DNA from: Rhizophagus clarus | Taxonomy: Eukaryota; Glomeromycota; Glomeromycetes; Glomerales; Glomeraceae | Length of the DNA stretch: 64,000 nt | Reading direction: 5' to 3' | Assembly (NCBI GenBank): GCA_015698045.1 | Contig: BLAL01000059.1 | Location: 1,275,322 to 1,339,321, forward strand | Shown here: positions 33,991 to 47,559 of the stretch, piece by piece | Numbering within the stretch: the stretch's first letter is position 1 | Layout of the letters: each line of letters opens with the position of its first letter | Made by a program: the position numbers and the translations under genes | Notes under the pieces: model-generated | Told to the model about the DNA's origin: nothing | Database searches by the model: none | Seen by the model: the letters and a program-made list of their open reading frames with translations, nothing else

Positions 33991-36931
33991 ATGATGCACA
34001 CGCTGGATTTAGCAAATTTTCCTGTTACGGACACTCTGAAGATGCTTGCTTCGCTTTTAGAAAAGATTACAAGTGCTAATGACCAATTAAAATCACACAA
34101 CATAAACCATACGGAGTCACCGCCCTCAACAACTTCAGTAGCTTCTACACCTTCTTTCACGCGTTTTCATGCTCGTTCAGTTCCTTCAATAGATATTCAT
34201 TCTTATCTTTCAAGGATACTGAAATATTGTCCAACAACAAATGAATGTTTCTTATCATTACTAGTCTATTTTGATCGTATGTCAAAGAATGCCATAGCAA
34301 CAACTGGAAAACCTTTTGCTATCGATTCTTTTAACATTCACCGTTTAATAATTGCCGGTATCATGGTCTCTTCCAAATTCTTTTCAGACGTATTTTTCAC
34401 AAATTCAAGATACGCAAAGGTATGGTAAGCAGGTTCTTTACGGAACTTTTTTTTTTAAAAAAATAAAATTCCAAAGGTGCAACACGAATTTCTTTCTTTT
34501 TGTAGCTAAAGAAATATATGGGCGAAAAGAAATTATTCCTTATTAATTTTTTATAAACAGAGTTGTTGGATAAATCAAGGGTGTGAGCTAAATATGAATT
34601 ATAAAAAGATTTATCCATCAATTCAATTCAATTAATTTCTTTGAAAAATTGGATAAAATTCAATTAGCAACTTTTTGGAACCTTGGAGTATTCGTTTTTA
34701 ATTCCTAATATTCAGAGGAAATTAGAAAATAATTTTTTTAAAAAAATTTGGAATTCGTTAAATTAAAGTATTATTTTGCGATTTTTAAAAAATATATATG
34801 TGTATGCATGTATGTATATATATATATATGGCTGGAATATAATTTAATATTTATTTCTTTCCGACTTTTCTTTTTTTTTTAAAAAAAAATAAGCGAATTC
34901 AAATAATACTAATTGTTTCTAGCTTATTCATTTTTTCTTAGTTTTTTTTTTTTTTATTATGATTATTATTTGAAATTATTTTAGAGAAATACTAGATTAA
35001 TATATAAAATTTTTTTGTTCGTCCTGAATTCCTTTTTGGGATGTCTGTTACATACATGTGTATTTTTTTTTACCCAATATCATCCAAACTAATAGGTGGG
35101 AGGACTACCGGTATCGGAATTAAATCAACTCGAGTTAGAATTTCTTGTTTTGAACGACTTTCGCTTAGCAATTACAGTGGAAGAATTGCAAAAATACGGT
35201 GATCAATTACTCAAACATTGGGTAAAGGAAGAAGAAATGAGACAAGGTGGGAGCATATACGATAATATGCGATATCCTAATGGACATGGTAACATTTCCA
35301 GATGGGATTCAGGACATAGCTTTGATAAGAGTCTAAGCAAAAGGTCACGTAAATTCCCTTCTACTGATGATACAACGAGTAAAGGTGGCGGATCGAAAGC
35401 AATGAAAGAAGAAGATCAAATAGAAAATAATCATCATGTTATTCGATCGCATCGTCGAGATAGTAGTTTCTCTTCGACAAAATCACTGAACATTACCTCA
35501 TCATATCAATCAACGTTAACATCATCTCCACAACAATATTCAACACATTTATCAAAGACACCTCCATTACCAGGTTCATCACCTTCAATGGTTTCAGCAC
35601 CAAATGGAAATTCTATTAATAATTCTCCCATGCACGCTCCTTTCGCTTCAAGTAGCGTGTTTAATGCCCATCATCCCGTTTATCATCATTTGCATAAACC
35701 ATATCCACACCACCCACACCACCAATCACAACATCATAGGTCAATGAGTTTAGGTTCCACAATAAAACGTGCAAATAGTAGCGGTTCGTTACTTAGTCGT
35801 GCAAGAAGTGGTGACTTGTCAGAAGACTTACAACAATATCATCATCCAAGACATTCATCACCAAAACCAATGAATCCGGAAGATCTCGCTTATCGAACAG
35901 CAGCGGCACCTCCATATCCATCAGCCCCTCCACCAACAACTCCTACATTGGCTATACCAACTTCAAAATCTATAAACGGTAACAGGAATTGTCCTCAGCC
36001 ATCGTCTAACAGTACTACTTTACCAACTCCTTCTCCTACACATAATATAACAAACCTTATGCGGCGTATGTCTCATGATTCTCCTTCAAATCCCTTTCAA
36101 TATCCTCCTCCTTCTTATCATTATCCGGCTTATCCACCAGCTCCATCAACACAATCATTACCTACAACTCCTGTGACTACTCTTCCTCCTTCACTTCCAG
36201 GGTTATCCTTTAATACTGCTACTATTAGTAATGCCATAGGTGGATATGCTCGAAGAGCTTCACTTGCTCTTTTACCGCTTCCCCGTCATTTAGGTGGATT
36301 TAGTAATAGTAGCATACCTTCTCCTGTATCAACAGTTCCTCCTGATAATTTGAGTCCTGGTCTTGTACGACGTGGTTCTGTTCCTTCTTGGAGTGGAAGT
36401 AGTTTATCTAATGGTAATAATGGAAGTTCAAATGGGGCCAGTGGGTTAAATCCTGAACCAAGGAATTCGAGTTCTAATTTGGCAATGGGTAACGGATCAT
36501 CATTGTCTTCAGTACCAATATCGTCGTCATCATTATCAGGAAAACAAAATACAATTGTGAACGGACATGGGCCTAATCATATTCACACAAATGGTGTATC
36601 AACAACTCCTCATGGTACACCAATTACGGAACTTTCTAAAAGAAGTAGTTGGGTGGTGGTTAACAATCATGGACTCTATAGTCATGGACAGCATCATAAT
36701 AGTCAAAATAATCATCAAAACCATCATAATCAACACCTGCAAAGTCATGGACACGGCAATGCATCTAGATCCTCATCATCTGATTCTTGCCATTCTTCTT
36801 CGACTACAGGTTCAAACTCGGGTAGTACGGCTTCAGATTCTGGTTTGTCAACGTCGATCTCGGTCACTCGTATGACAACCAATGGAGACGAAAATTCCAA
36901 TAACAGATCGAATAAGTCACGTGAAAATTAG
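33991..36931 (+). CDS. PHO80-type cyclin with very long low-complexity tail
   Basis: Two exons, 33991-34419 and 35096-36931, separated by a 676-bp intron (GTATGG..AATAG) in phase 0, give 754 residues. The cyclin domain spans about 65-195: IHSYLSRILKYCPTTNECFL, VYFDRMSK, FNIHRLIIAGIMVSSKFFSD, then across the splice RYAKVGGLPVSELNQLELEF and LVLNDFRL. This is the Pho80/Pcl family, whose members pair with a Pho85-type kinase to control phosphate, glycogen or polarity responses. The rest (about 215-754) is Ser/Pro/His/Asn-rich with histidine-rich runs and KRSS/RRAS-type sites, probably disordered and phosphorylated. Family members are usually shorter, so the tail is a notable expansion. The start could also be the second ATG, one codon later. 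Confidence 0.85.
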
Positions 36932-38016
36932 ACAGAAGAACCATGGAATAATTTTTTTTTTGGTTTTTTTTTTTTGAGGATAAATATCAAATGTAATGAT
37001 AAATAGAGCTGTAATTAATATTTTTCCGCAATTTGTTTGATTAGGTGACAAGATTTCACTAAAATGAAGATAATTCGATTATTTTTTAAAATTAAGAAAT
37101 GGATATTTTATTGGATTTGCACAAATTTGTGTGCTATGGGTGGGTTTTTTTTTAATTTTCTGAGTACTCGAAAAAAATATACATTTAATTTCATTATTTT
37201 ACTACTACTATTATTTTTGCATCGGGTTTGAAATATATATATATATTTTTTTTTTTGTAGTTTATTTTTATATTACATATTTTTGTTTTTATATATAAAC
37301 CATCACATATTTTATTATATTATTATTATACTAGGGATATATTATATTACTGATTTTTTATATATACATATACATAACATATATACATATTGCTTTTTTC
37401 TCTGTATATCTTTTTTATTTTTATTTCTATTTTTTTTTTATACCTAAAAATTTATTGACTTTATATTTTGGAAAATTTTATATATATATATATATATTTT
37501 CTGTATGTAATTATTTTTTATCAACAAAAAAAAAAAATTATTTTATTTCTTTATATATATTATATATGTATACTTGGTTATATATCATTAAAATTTAGCA
37601 GAAAATTTTTAAAATTTGTCTTGGATGGTATTAAAAAGTGGTTGATTTATTTTAATGAAAATTATTTTTAATTTTATTAGTTTTGACTCGTACGTAATTC
37701 CAGACATAACTGCAAGGTCGTTATCTACATGTTCAAGCGCCAAGATACTAAAAAGTTTTGAATTGAAATATTTTTTTTTCTTTTGGAAAACAGAAATTTT
37801 AATGTGATAGGAAATAATCTTTTTAAAGTTAATAATGAATATACTTAAGCTTTTTTTTTAAAAAATGTGATGATACAATACAAAAAAAAATCTAATGAAA
37901 GAAATAATCATCCTTCAAAAAAGTTTTCTATAATTACACACGTATTCATTACGCCACCTTTTTTTTAAAAAAGAGAAATAATCAATATCTATTATCTACC
38001 TAAAAACGTTCTAGTC

Positions 38017-38059
<43 letters not shown>

Positions 38060-38146
38060 AAAATTATACAAATTATACAAAATTATTAATGATAATTTTT
38101 ATATATATATATGTATTTATTTATCTAATAAAAAAAAAATTTTTAT
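36932..38146. other. Intergenic region with T-runs and TA microsatellites
   Basis: Downstream region of the cyclin gene and 3' side of the ATPase gene. A T run of about 40 bases lies at 38019-38058, and (TA)n tracts at 37240, 37480 and 38100. No gene seen; the frame at 37468-37671 is compositional. Confidence 0.45.
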
Positions 38147-39526
38147 CTAATCATCATCAACTAAATTTTCAGCGGCAAGATCGACTAATTCTTGTAAGTC
38201 ACATTTCAAATCTTCGTCTGCAGTTGGAGGTACCAAAATCATAATTTTTACCTTTTTATTATTCACGACGAATTGTCGCAAGAAACCTCGAAAAGCTTGA
38301 CTGATCTCGACAATATCGGTGAAATCTAGTATAATTTTTGGTGAGCGTTCAACAGAAAGTTCAAGATCACGGATTATTTCTTCACAAAGTTCTCTCGTTC
38401 TTAAGCATCGTTCTCCATACACATTCAAGTGAAGATGAGCAACTAAGAAGCGGTCCTTAGAGAGCTTGGAAGGATCAGCAAATAATTTCATTGCTTGACG
38501 ATAATTAAATTCTTTATCGAGATTAATTGCTCCATGAACCATAGTCCCTTTCCATTCTGCAACACCACGTATACGCATGACTGTATTGTCTATTTACATA
38601 AAATAGAGTAATAGTATTAAATTATAATACTATAATAATAATAATAAAATAACAAAATATCTCTTTGCTTACCATTTTGTTCATATTCCTGTGTTCCAGA
38701 GAGAATTTCAAGGTAACCTTGATTCATTTGCGATAATTCTGAAGTGATGAAAAGTCCAACACCTTGATGACCTCGTTTAATTCCTTTCGATGAACATTTA
38801 GGGCGAGTTAGATTTAATGCACAAGCACGTGCTGAAGCTTGTTTTGCTTCGGAAACGATTGCTTGTCTAAGTGAGCCTTTAAGGCCTACACCGCAATCTG
38901 CAATGCAGTATAAAAGTTGCTAGAAATAAAAACAAAATAAAATGTTAAAATAACTATATTCAAAACATGAATTTTAAAATTTGTTGTTTAGTACATACCC
39001 TTTTTGTATTGAAATATAAACCGACAGTAAAGACGAAACGCGATTCTTCAAGTTGAGCATGGGCTGATACATTTTCAACTAATTCATTCAACATTAAGTG
39101 GAAACGTTGAGGTAAATCTTTCCTCCAATTCTTGACATGATCATACCAGCTGTCCCGACGTTTATGGTCATTTTTTTTGAAAACTGTTAAACGACAGTCC
39201 TTACTGACTAATTCAATCGCTACTGGGTCCATTGGTTTCAAAGTTAGGATATCACGGATGGTTTTATTTGGCCAGGTGAAAGGAAGTTTAACGCGTGAAA
39301 AGTCAAATACAACGTCATGAACTCTCTTTGATATAACCAAGTCGCAAGAATATTGAATGATTCCTGCTATAGAAGCAACTTCTATTCTAGCTTTTGGTGA
39401 TATAGAAAGAGAAATGTGAACGACGTCGTCGGATTTATAAGTCGGGTCATTAGGCAATTGCCTAACAACATCAATGACTTGGTTAGTCCTTGCTAAGTTA
39501 ACATTAAATGTTTTTGTTGGAGCCAT
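38147..39526 (-). CDS. GHKL-type ATPase domain fused to STAS-like (DUF4325-type) domain
   Basis: Three exons, 39526-38999, 38919-38673 and 38589-38147, with GTATGT/CTAG and GTAAGC/ATAG introns, give 405 residues. Residues 145-152 (MLNELVEN) are the N box, 184-188 (DCGVG) the G1 box and 226-231 (GHQGVG) the G2 box of the histidine-kinase/anti-sigma/HSP90 ATP-binding fold. Residues about 300-405 (LHLNVYGERCLRTRELCEEI, KIILDFTDIVEISQAFRGFL) match the STAS-like module of DUF4325. In bacteria these two modules often sit together, in one protein or adjacent genes, as small signalling switches. There is no phospho-acceptor His domain, so a kinase role is unlikely. N-terminal residues 1-130 are a further alpha/beta region I do not recognise. 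A bacterial origin is inferred, not shown. Confidence 0.7.
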
Positions 39527-39607
39527 TTATTATGAGGATAAAAGATTTTTTGGGGAGTTTTTTTTTGATTTTTTTGATTTTTTTTTGTGGTTTTTAGTTT
39601 TTTATTT

Positions 39608-39640
<33 letters not shown>

Positions 39641-42600
39641 TTGAAATTTCAACTTTTTTGCGACTCCTCATTTTCTGAATTCTATATATATATATTTGAA
39701 TATCTCGAATAAATAAACTTTTTTTTATGTGGATGTGACGATTGAGTTCGTGTGACTAGTGGCTCAGCAAAGAGGTTTATAATATGTGAGATGATTGTAA
39801 ATATCACCTTTATTTAATTATATATATAAGTGATTTCATGAACAACATGAAACACAGGAGTGATGCGAATTCAATCGCTTTTAATGTATTAAGAAAAATA
39901 TTTTGAATAATGGTTTTGTTTCCTGTGCCTTTACTGCTATGTTTTACTTGAAATAGAAAAAAAAATTGCAAACTAACCGAATAATCATATTGAACCTACA
40001 TTTTCAGATGACAATCATACTCCAGCGGCAATTCTTTACAGCCATTTCACCGTAATTGTCTTTTGAATGTTGAAATTATTAATATCTGGGACCTTTGATT
40101 ACTTCAACACCTGTGTGGAAAGATACCAAACTATTATTGCTATAATTCAATTATAAGAAAGAAAGAGTTTAATGAAAAAGCACTTATTTCGGAGAACAAA
40201 GTAATATTAAAAGTTCATTGGGTTGCAGAATTGTTATGTTTGTAATACAAACGACAAATTTTACCTGTCCATACAATAACAAAAAAGAGAAAATTACGCA
40301 GTGGAGGAGATAAAGAATTACATACCTAAAAAATGTAAAAAAAACTCCCTAATCCTTAAATTGATTATAACATATCAGACACAAATTAAATTATTCATAT
40401 GATTTCCATCAAAACCACTTTGGAATCTAAATTAAATTGTTATCCTATTCCCCAATTAAGAGGTGATTTACGCGTTCGTTACATTTATCATAAGATTTAT
40501 AAAAGTTGAATTGACTTACCCATTTTCAGCTTGTTTTCAAAAGCTATTTTCACATGATAATGAATGAGAAATTTACCAAAAGAAAATTATTAATTTAATA
40601 ACGGAATTTAATGGACGAGAAATGCGGATTCGATGAATATTCATTGAATGAGCTGATCGCTGCGGATAGGTAATAAACAATTATGTATAATGAAGAAATA
40701 AAAATTCTGCGTATAATGTACTTACTATTTAAAGGAAATCGGAATAAGGAATCTGTACAAAATAATAACAAGTTCCGAAATCTTGCGGGGAAAAAGAATT
40801 AAGAAAGTGAAAAAAGAAGATGATTCGGAAAAAAGACAAAAAAAATGTATGCACATAATTGTGTAAATTTACCCAAATATTCCCACAATATATCTAAAAT
40901 TACTTATGCATCAGTTTGGGATAAAGTGATGTAAAAATTCAGCCACAAATAAAATTTGTGACGAGTATTTGTGAGAACAATATCATTTTTTGTTTTGTTT
41001 TTTTAAAAAAAAAAAAAATATATACACAGACCATGAAGACCCTTGCATTAAAACATTATTTCGCAGCGAAACATTGTATGACCAAGAGAAGAAAGAAAAG
41101 AAATATCCATTGTATCAACAATCATTGTTAGTTTTTTGGCTGAGTATTTAGTAAATATAAATAAAATAAAAGTAAAGAAAAAATTTTCAACTTTTTCTAC
41201 ATTTAATACTAAACCAGATTTAACATTTAATCACCTGCTTATAATGCTGAAATACTTGGAAATGAAGAAAGTTTCCTAAATTTTTTCAACCATTCAAACT
41301 TATCAACAATTCGATCAGATAAAAGATAACATACAGTAAATTAAATACTTTCTAATTTAAGTATGTGTAAATCACTTTAAGTTTGGTGATTAGACATTAG
41401 TAAATCCAAATTATTAATCATTTATTTATTTATTTAGTCGGTTATAAACCGGTTATTAAACTGGAATAGCAAAACTTTCTATGAAATTTTAATTTTAAAC
41501 CCTGTGTAATCATAAAAATGGAAAGGATTAAATGAAATTAAAGTTTTGATTTTAATAAAAGTAGAAAATTTAATAATCTCCTCCTGTACTTTACTAATTA
41601 AGGGCTTTAAATAAATCTAATTATAATTAAAAAAAGATTTTCGTTTATTATAATAATTATTGTTTATCACAATAACTTATTTTAGAGAATAAAAAAAAAA
41701 TTGAGAAATAAAATTTATTTAGCAAATTGTTTATTATGATGTACAGTACTTTAACTGTATGTAATCTTTTGTAATATTTGTAAAAATACTTCGTTAAGAA
41801 TGGACTTTTTTATTAAAGGTTGGCACGACGACACGTGCGTTACAAAATTTAAACTATCAGGCCAGAAATTTTTTTCGCGATGCATCAAACTCAAAAACTT
41901 AAACGTTATTTTACGTATTTTATGACTACTTTTCTGCATCATCTTCTCTAACGTTTTGAATGTTTTTATTCTCGCTCACCTAATCGCTATCATATGCAGC
42001 CTTTTACATAATATATGCGTATCTTGAATAATAAAATAGATGCAAAAGAATCTTTTGGTAATTCCGGGGAAAATGAGGATAATGTAATAAGAGATGGTAA
42101 AAATCGCGAAAGAAATGCACAAAATGTTGAAATGGTACATCTCTTTTCTTTTTCTCTTTCTTTTTCTAATCTTTTAAATCTATAGATTGTTTAACTAAAG
42201 ATGGTTATTGTCCAGATTAGGAACTGTACATCAATGATTATTATTACCTTTGGTTTCATATTCTTCCTAACAAGTATTAATTTCATGCATATTTTTTCTT
42301 CTCATATAACTTTATTATCTTTATTATCTTTCCTAAGAATAGAAAATTCAAAACTTATTTTTATGTGCTTGTGAAAAAGATATTAAATTAGGGTTTTATT
42401 TAACCAATTTTGGTCAAATTAAAACGGGTCATGCAATAATTTGACAACATCGTCAAATGTCACAAATTATTTAAATTGGGCGTAGCAATTCATCTGCTGA
42501 AATTTTAATTTCACATGTTTTTAATCAAAAAAATTGTGGATTTTCGTTTACTTCCCTCCAATTTTACATGTTCACTTGCATGTTTAACACTTCATTAATG

Positions 42601-43542
42601 CAGTTTGTCTGTTATCTTAGTTGCGTATATCTTCTGCTTCATCTCTTGAAAATTGTTTCTTTTAGGAATAGGTTAAAAAAATGCATTTTTTCATAAGCGA
42701 TCCCCCCCTTTTTTAGGGTTAATAAATAGTGTTGTCATTTGTATTATGAATATCCACAAATGACGTACCATATCACGATTATCACGTATTATGTGATATA
42801 TTAATTTATATGCTGTTAATTTAAAACGCGTAAAATACGTAAATACACTTTCATTTTGATTTGTTATTGATAAATGATTATTTCTAATTTTTATCCCTAT
42901 TCCCTATCTTGCATAACTAAGTCACCATCTATAAATGCAGAACTGCTTTGCGCGATTAGTCTTAAGCATCTATTCTGTGTTGTGGCTGTGAAATTAATCT
43001 TTGAAATTGATCCATCAATATTAATAAATAAAAATAATTACCGAAATAGTAAAATCAAAAAAAAATATATGATCGATATCGATCATAACAAATAATCAAT
43101 TAACGAAGTTAAAAGTTATATGATATCTAAATGTCTTTAAAGTTTCTCGATAATAATTAATTTCTTTCTCTATTTTCGATATAATTTTTAGTAATTCTAC
43201 AAAAAAAAAAAAGAAAGAAAGAAAAGAAAAAGAAAAAATATATATTATTTAATCGGCAATTATTTACGAAGAAAGTTATACAATAATAGTTTTTCGTAAT
43301 TCATCAATAACAGAAGTTACGATTGTATGAAAGTGGTGGCAAATGGGTGTATTTCATATTTGTGGCTATGTGACAGACTTCTTGTTGAATTTTCGCGTTA
43401 CTTGGGCTTTGCCTTCACCAATAAAAATTTTTCTTTTTTTAAAATTTTTTTTTTATATAAAACAAGAATATGAGAGTAAATTGGCGTTTTTTTTTTTTTT
43501 GCTATTTAGTCTTCCTGATAATTGCGCTACACACATTTAATA
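39527..43542. other. 4-kb intergenic region, no convincing gene
   Basis: Mixed AT-rich DNA with TA and A/T runs (39610-39640, 41005-41025). The only coding-like stretch is 42015-42185: an ATG followed by about 40 polar residues (MRILNNKIDAKESFG..AQNVEM) before GTACAT, which could be a first exon. No continuation was found. The minus-strand frame at 41751-41942 has no recognisable features. ATCACG and ACGTATT motifs cluster at 42770-42845, within 800 bp of the next gene. Confidence 0.4.
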
Positions 43543-44830
43543 ATGTCATCAAAAGATCAATATAAACATGAACCATCATATGAGGAAAGAAGAGTAACAA
43601 CAGGATGCTGTGGTTGCATTTGGACTCCTATCCTTACAGCGTGTGGTATTTTCTGTTGTCTAATAGTTATTGCAATTGTTATATTATCTGTAAGTAATGA
43701 AGGTATAAAAAAAGAAAGGTGTTTATATTAATTTTTCTTTTTCTTTTAGGTTATTTTAGGAGTAAATGTTAATGCTTGTGGTAAACTTAGTCAAACGGTG
43801 GATATTAATGCTGTTACGCCTTCTGTTTATACTTTTGATCCAAACACTTTTCCAAATTTCAACTTTATTTCATTTAATAGTATATTAACCAAAGTAAGTA
43901 ATTGAAATACAAATTTAAAATGAAGTAACTCTTTCGATATTAAATAATTGTCAATTTAGACTGGCCAAATTTATGTTACACAAAGTAATTCTACTAACGA
44001 TAAAAATGTAACGGTCTCGGTTCGTGTTGCGGCTACAAAAGATGAAACAACGTCTATTAAAGAAGAAAACATTGATTCAACAAAGAAAATATCTCTCGTG
44101 AGTATTATAAATGTAACTCGGGTAATAAATAACACGTCACTATATTAAGTTATTCGTTAACTTTAGGAACGAGCCGATACTTTCAAAGGAGCATTGGCAT
44201 GGATAGGATACTTAAGTTTACCACCAAGATGTATTTTAGCAAAAGTAGAAGTAGTACTACCACAGACAATTCCTTCTGTTACAACCATTGATACGGACGT
44301 AAATGATATTATCTTTTACGCAAATTCGGTACCCTATTCTTCTCAAATTAATGCTAAAACAGTGAATGGTGAGATTGATGTTAATAATTTTGCAATTGGA
44401 AGTTTAACTTTAAATACCAATAATGGTGGTATTAAAGGCTCTGTTTCGGGAATTATTAATGAGTTGGTTGCTACTACTGATAATGGTGGAATTCAATTAA
44501 ATGTTTTGGTTAGTTCTAATGCTACTAATCCAAAAATTGAAATTACAAATTCATTTAGTGATATTCAATTAAATTTCGTAAGTATCATAAATACCTTAAA
44601 TGTTTTTGTAACATAGAATGAGTATTAATTAATCTTTAATGTTAATTTTAATATAGAATTCTAGTTTTAGTGGAAGTTATGATGTTAATACAGATTTTGG
44701 TAATGTTAATGTTGTTAATCCTTCTTCTGAAACTATTAATGAAGATAAAAAAAAAAGTGGTAAAGTTGGTGATAAAAATGGGACTCTGACTGTTAATACA
44801 AAAAATGGTAATATTAATATTACCTTTTAA
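43543..44830 (+). CDS. Membrane-anchored protein with repetitive beta-type (DUF4097-like) domain
   Basis: Five exons, 43543-43689, 43750-43893, 43960-44097, 44167-44577 and 44657-44830, all joined in phase 0 by GTAAGT/GTGAGT..TTAG-type introns; 337 residues. The cytosolic N-terminus is polar. A Cys-rich transmembrane segment follows at about 27-54 (CIWTPILTACGIFCCLIVIA). The rest should be outside the cytosol. The last 150 residues contain repeats of the type TVNGEIDVNN, NTNNGGIKGSVSG, TTDNGGIQLNV and NTKNGNINITF, each about 20-25 residues. Such stacked strands are typical of DUF4097/putative adhesin-like domains. Function unknown; surface or vacuolar/ER display are both possible. Confidence 0.75.
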
Positions 44831-46993
44831 ATAATATGTTAAAAAAAAATATTTAAGTAAAAGTAATTGGTTATTATAAAGTGGTTTTTTATATATTATA
44901 TAATAAAAAATTTTTTTACATTAGTAATTTTTTTGTTCAATTTTTATTATTCAAAATTCTTTAATGATAATTTTTCTTATAATTTTATCTGCAATTAAAT
45001 TTAAAATTTTATTTTTATTGCACATGTAATATATTGTATTATTACTATATAAAAGTTAAAATTAATATTTTAATATATTAAAAAATACTATATATATATA
45101 TATATACAAAGGTTTTTATAATATATAATAAGTATATAAGATTTATATCAAAATTTTTTAATTTTAATAAAGTTATAGAAGATGATTGAAAGTATACAGA
45201 TACTTTATTTTACTAAATTTTTTTTTTTTGTATTGAAAATAGATAAATATTTATTGAGTTTTGCTAACTTACTCTCTCCTCTGGTTAGATCACCTTCCCT
45301 CTTATAATAAATTTACAAATTTATTGATATGCTAATTTTTATTGGCTAATTTTTATTTTTCGTGATAAATTTTATTTATGTTAAACTAAAACTAAAATTT
45401 ATACATTTATAATGTTTAATTTAGTTAAAAAATCATTTGTTTTAATTGTTTATTACTATAGAACTGGTAGTAGTAAATAAGTGACTAGAAAAAAAGGAAC
45501 AAAATAAAGAAGAGACAGAAAATAAAGATTGAAAACAAATTCAAAAATAAAGTGAACTTTTTTTTAGTAAAACAAATTTTTTTTATATTTATCAAATCAA
45601 TACATTATTAATAACTCCAAATCTAACACTAAAGAAAAAATGTGACAAAATGTAATGAAATGATAACAAAGAAATAGTAGTAACAGTCCATTTTGTTTCC
45701 TAATAGATCTACAGGAATCAAAAGAAAAAATAAAAGAAAATATAAGTATAGCTAACATTACAATGATATTACAATGAAATACAACTAAGAAATGCTAATC
45801 TTTTTTGTTTTCTCCTATTATAAACTATTCAGAACTTAAAGAAAAAAAATAAAAAGTAAGTTTAAATGAAATTGTAACTACTAATAAATAAAAAACAACC
45901 AACTTTTCATTTTTTCTTTTAATAAATTTCTAAACCTTAAAGAAAAAGGAAAGGGAACAAAAGAAAGAGAGGAAAGGGAAAGGATGAAAGATAGAAGGAG
46001 AAAAGCAAGAAAGACAAAAAATAAAAGAAGAGGAAAAGAACGAAAGGAATAGGGACGAAAGATAAGAGAAATGTAACAGCAAGAAAAATAAAAAAAAAGA
46101 AAAACATTTTTTATTAAAAAAAATGAATCAAATTGATAAATCATGTGATTTTTACCAATATTGAGTTATTTGTTATAGTGACGAATTTTTTATAATGAAC
46201 AAATCCCAACCAAAAAGAGAAAAGAAACCAGCCAAAATTTAAGAAGAAATGCAAGTTAAAAAAAAACCCTCAAGTAAAAATGTAAGAGAAAATCTAAAAG
46301 AAAATTCATGAAAAAAACAGGAAAAAAATGTGAAAAACCCCCATATCAAGAAGAAACCTAAGAAATCTAAAAAGAACATGAGCATAAATTCAAAAAGAAA
46401 TCTAAGAGATCCAAGGAAAAATCCAAGAAGAAACTCAACCAAAAAAAAGAAAAAAGACTGGCTAGTAGTTGTAAAAAAAAATAGATTTCTAAAATTTTAA
46501 ATACCTGAAACTTACTGTTTATTAAGACACTAAAGAACCTACAAAAAAAGAAGAAATAGTTAATTAGTAAGAGTTAAAACCAAATAAAAACAATGCTAAA
46601 AAACTTATAGTATTAAAAGGTCAAAGTTTAAAATGTTAAAGGCAAAAGAAGAGTAATAGATTGGTGGAGACGCTGTGATAAACAAATAATCTGTAAAATG
46701 TTTATACGTGATTGAATTTATATTTGATCACATGATAGTAAAAATCACCTAATAAATAATAATTTTCTCATATAAAAATTACCAGATTAAATCACCTCAG
46801 ATTACTTTTATTTTTATTTTTATTTAAACAAGAAAATCTATAATTACAAGCAAACCAAAGGAAACGAGTAAAATAAATTCAATATATTATATAAAAATGT
46901 GAGCATTGATAATTGGTCATACTATTGCTAGCTAAAATTAACTAAACTAAAAAGTAATCATAAGTATCTCAGTTGAAATCTGAGGATAGCAAC
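44831..46993. other. Intergenic region with purine-rich low-complexity DNA
   Basis: AT-rich. 45470-46480 is strongly A/G-rich on the plus strand (AAAGAAAGAGAGG, AAGAAGAAACCTAAG types), so minus-strand frames at 45881-46144 and 46239-46442 are runs of Phe/Leu/Ser and are not genes. No conserved feature seen. Confidence 0.45.
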
Positions 46994-47559
46994 TTGCACT
47001 GGTCAAAATCAATTCTATCAGGTACATATCGGGGACTTATATATCGGCGGCTAATCGGATAAATATCGGGTATTTTTACATATCGGGTACCCGATTTATT
47101 ACACTTCAAAATATGCCTAATTACCAAGACCCCGATATCTAAACTATTGGTCACCGATATGTTATTTAATATATATCAGGCACAGTTCTATCTTACACAT
47201 ATCGGGTACCTGATATGTGATACAAATTTTAATATGTTAGATTTCATATTATATAACGTATTAAGAAATTTTTTAGAGTTTACTTTCTTTATAGATTTTT
47301 CTTTTTAGAAATTTTTAATTCGTTTAATGTAGTTAAAAAATTTTTATTGTCTTATTTATTGAATGCATTATCAAGTTTATAAATTTTTTGTAAAGTGTTT
47401 AAAAGTATAATTATTATTGTTAATATTTTTATTTTATTACGTATTTTATTACAATAAATTAATAAAAAAGTTACAGTCATTTATAATACAATTTTAAGAA
47501 AAGTTTGCTCAAACTTTTCTTAATCGTGATCACGTTAGGATCAAGAGGAACAAGGGAAA

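Noticed and set aside
42015-42185. Short frame starting MRILNNKIDAKESFG
   Set aside because: About 56 codons without a recognised domain or continuation; kept only as a remark in the intergenic entry.
45881-46442. Minus-strand Phe/Leu-rich frames that resemble membrane segments
   Set aside because: Products of A/G-rich low-complexity DNA on the plus strand.
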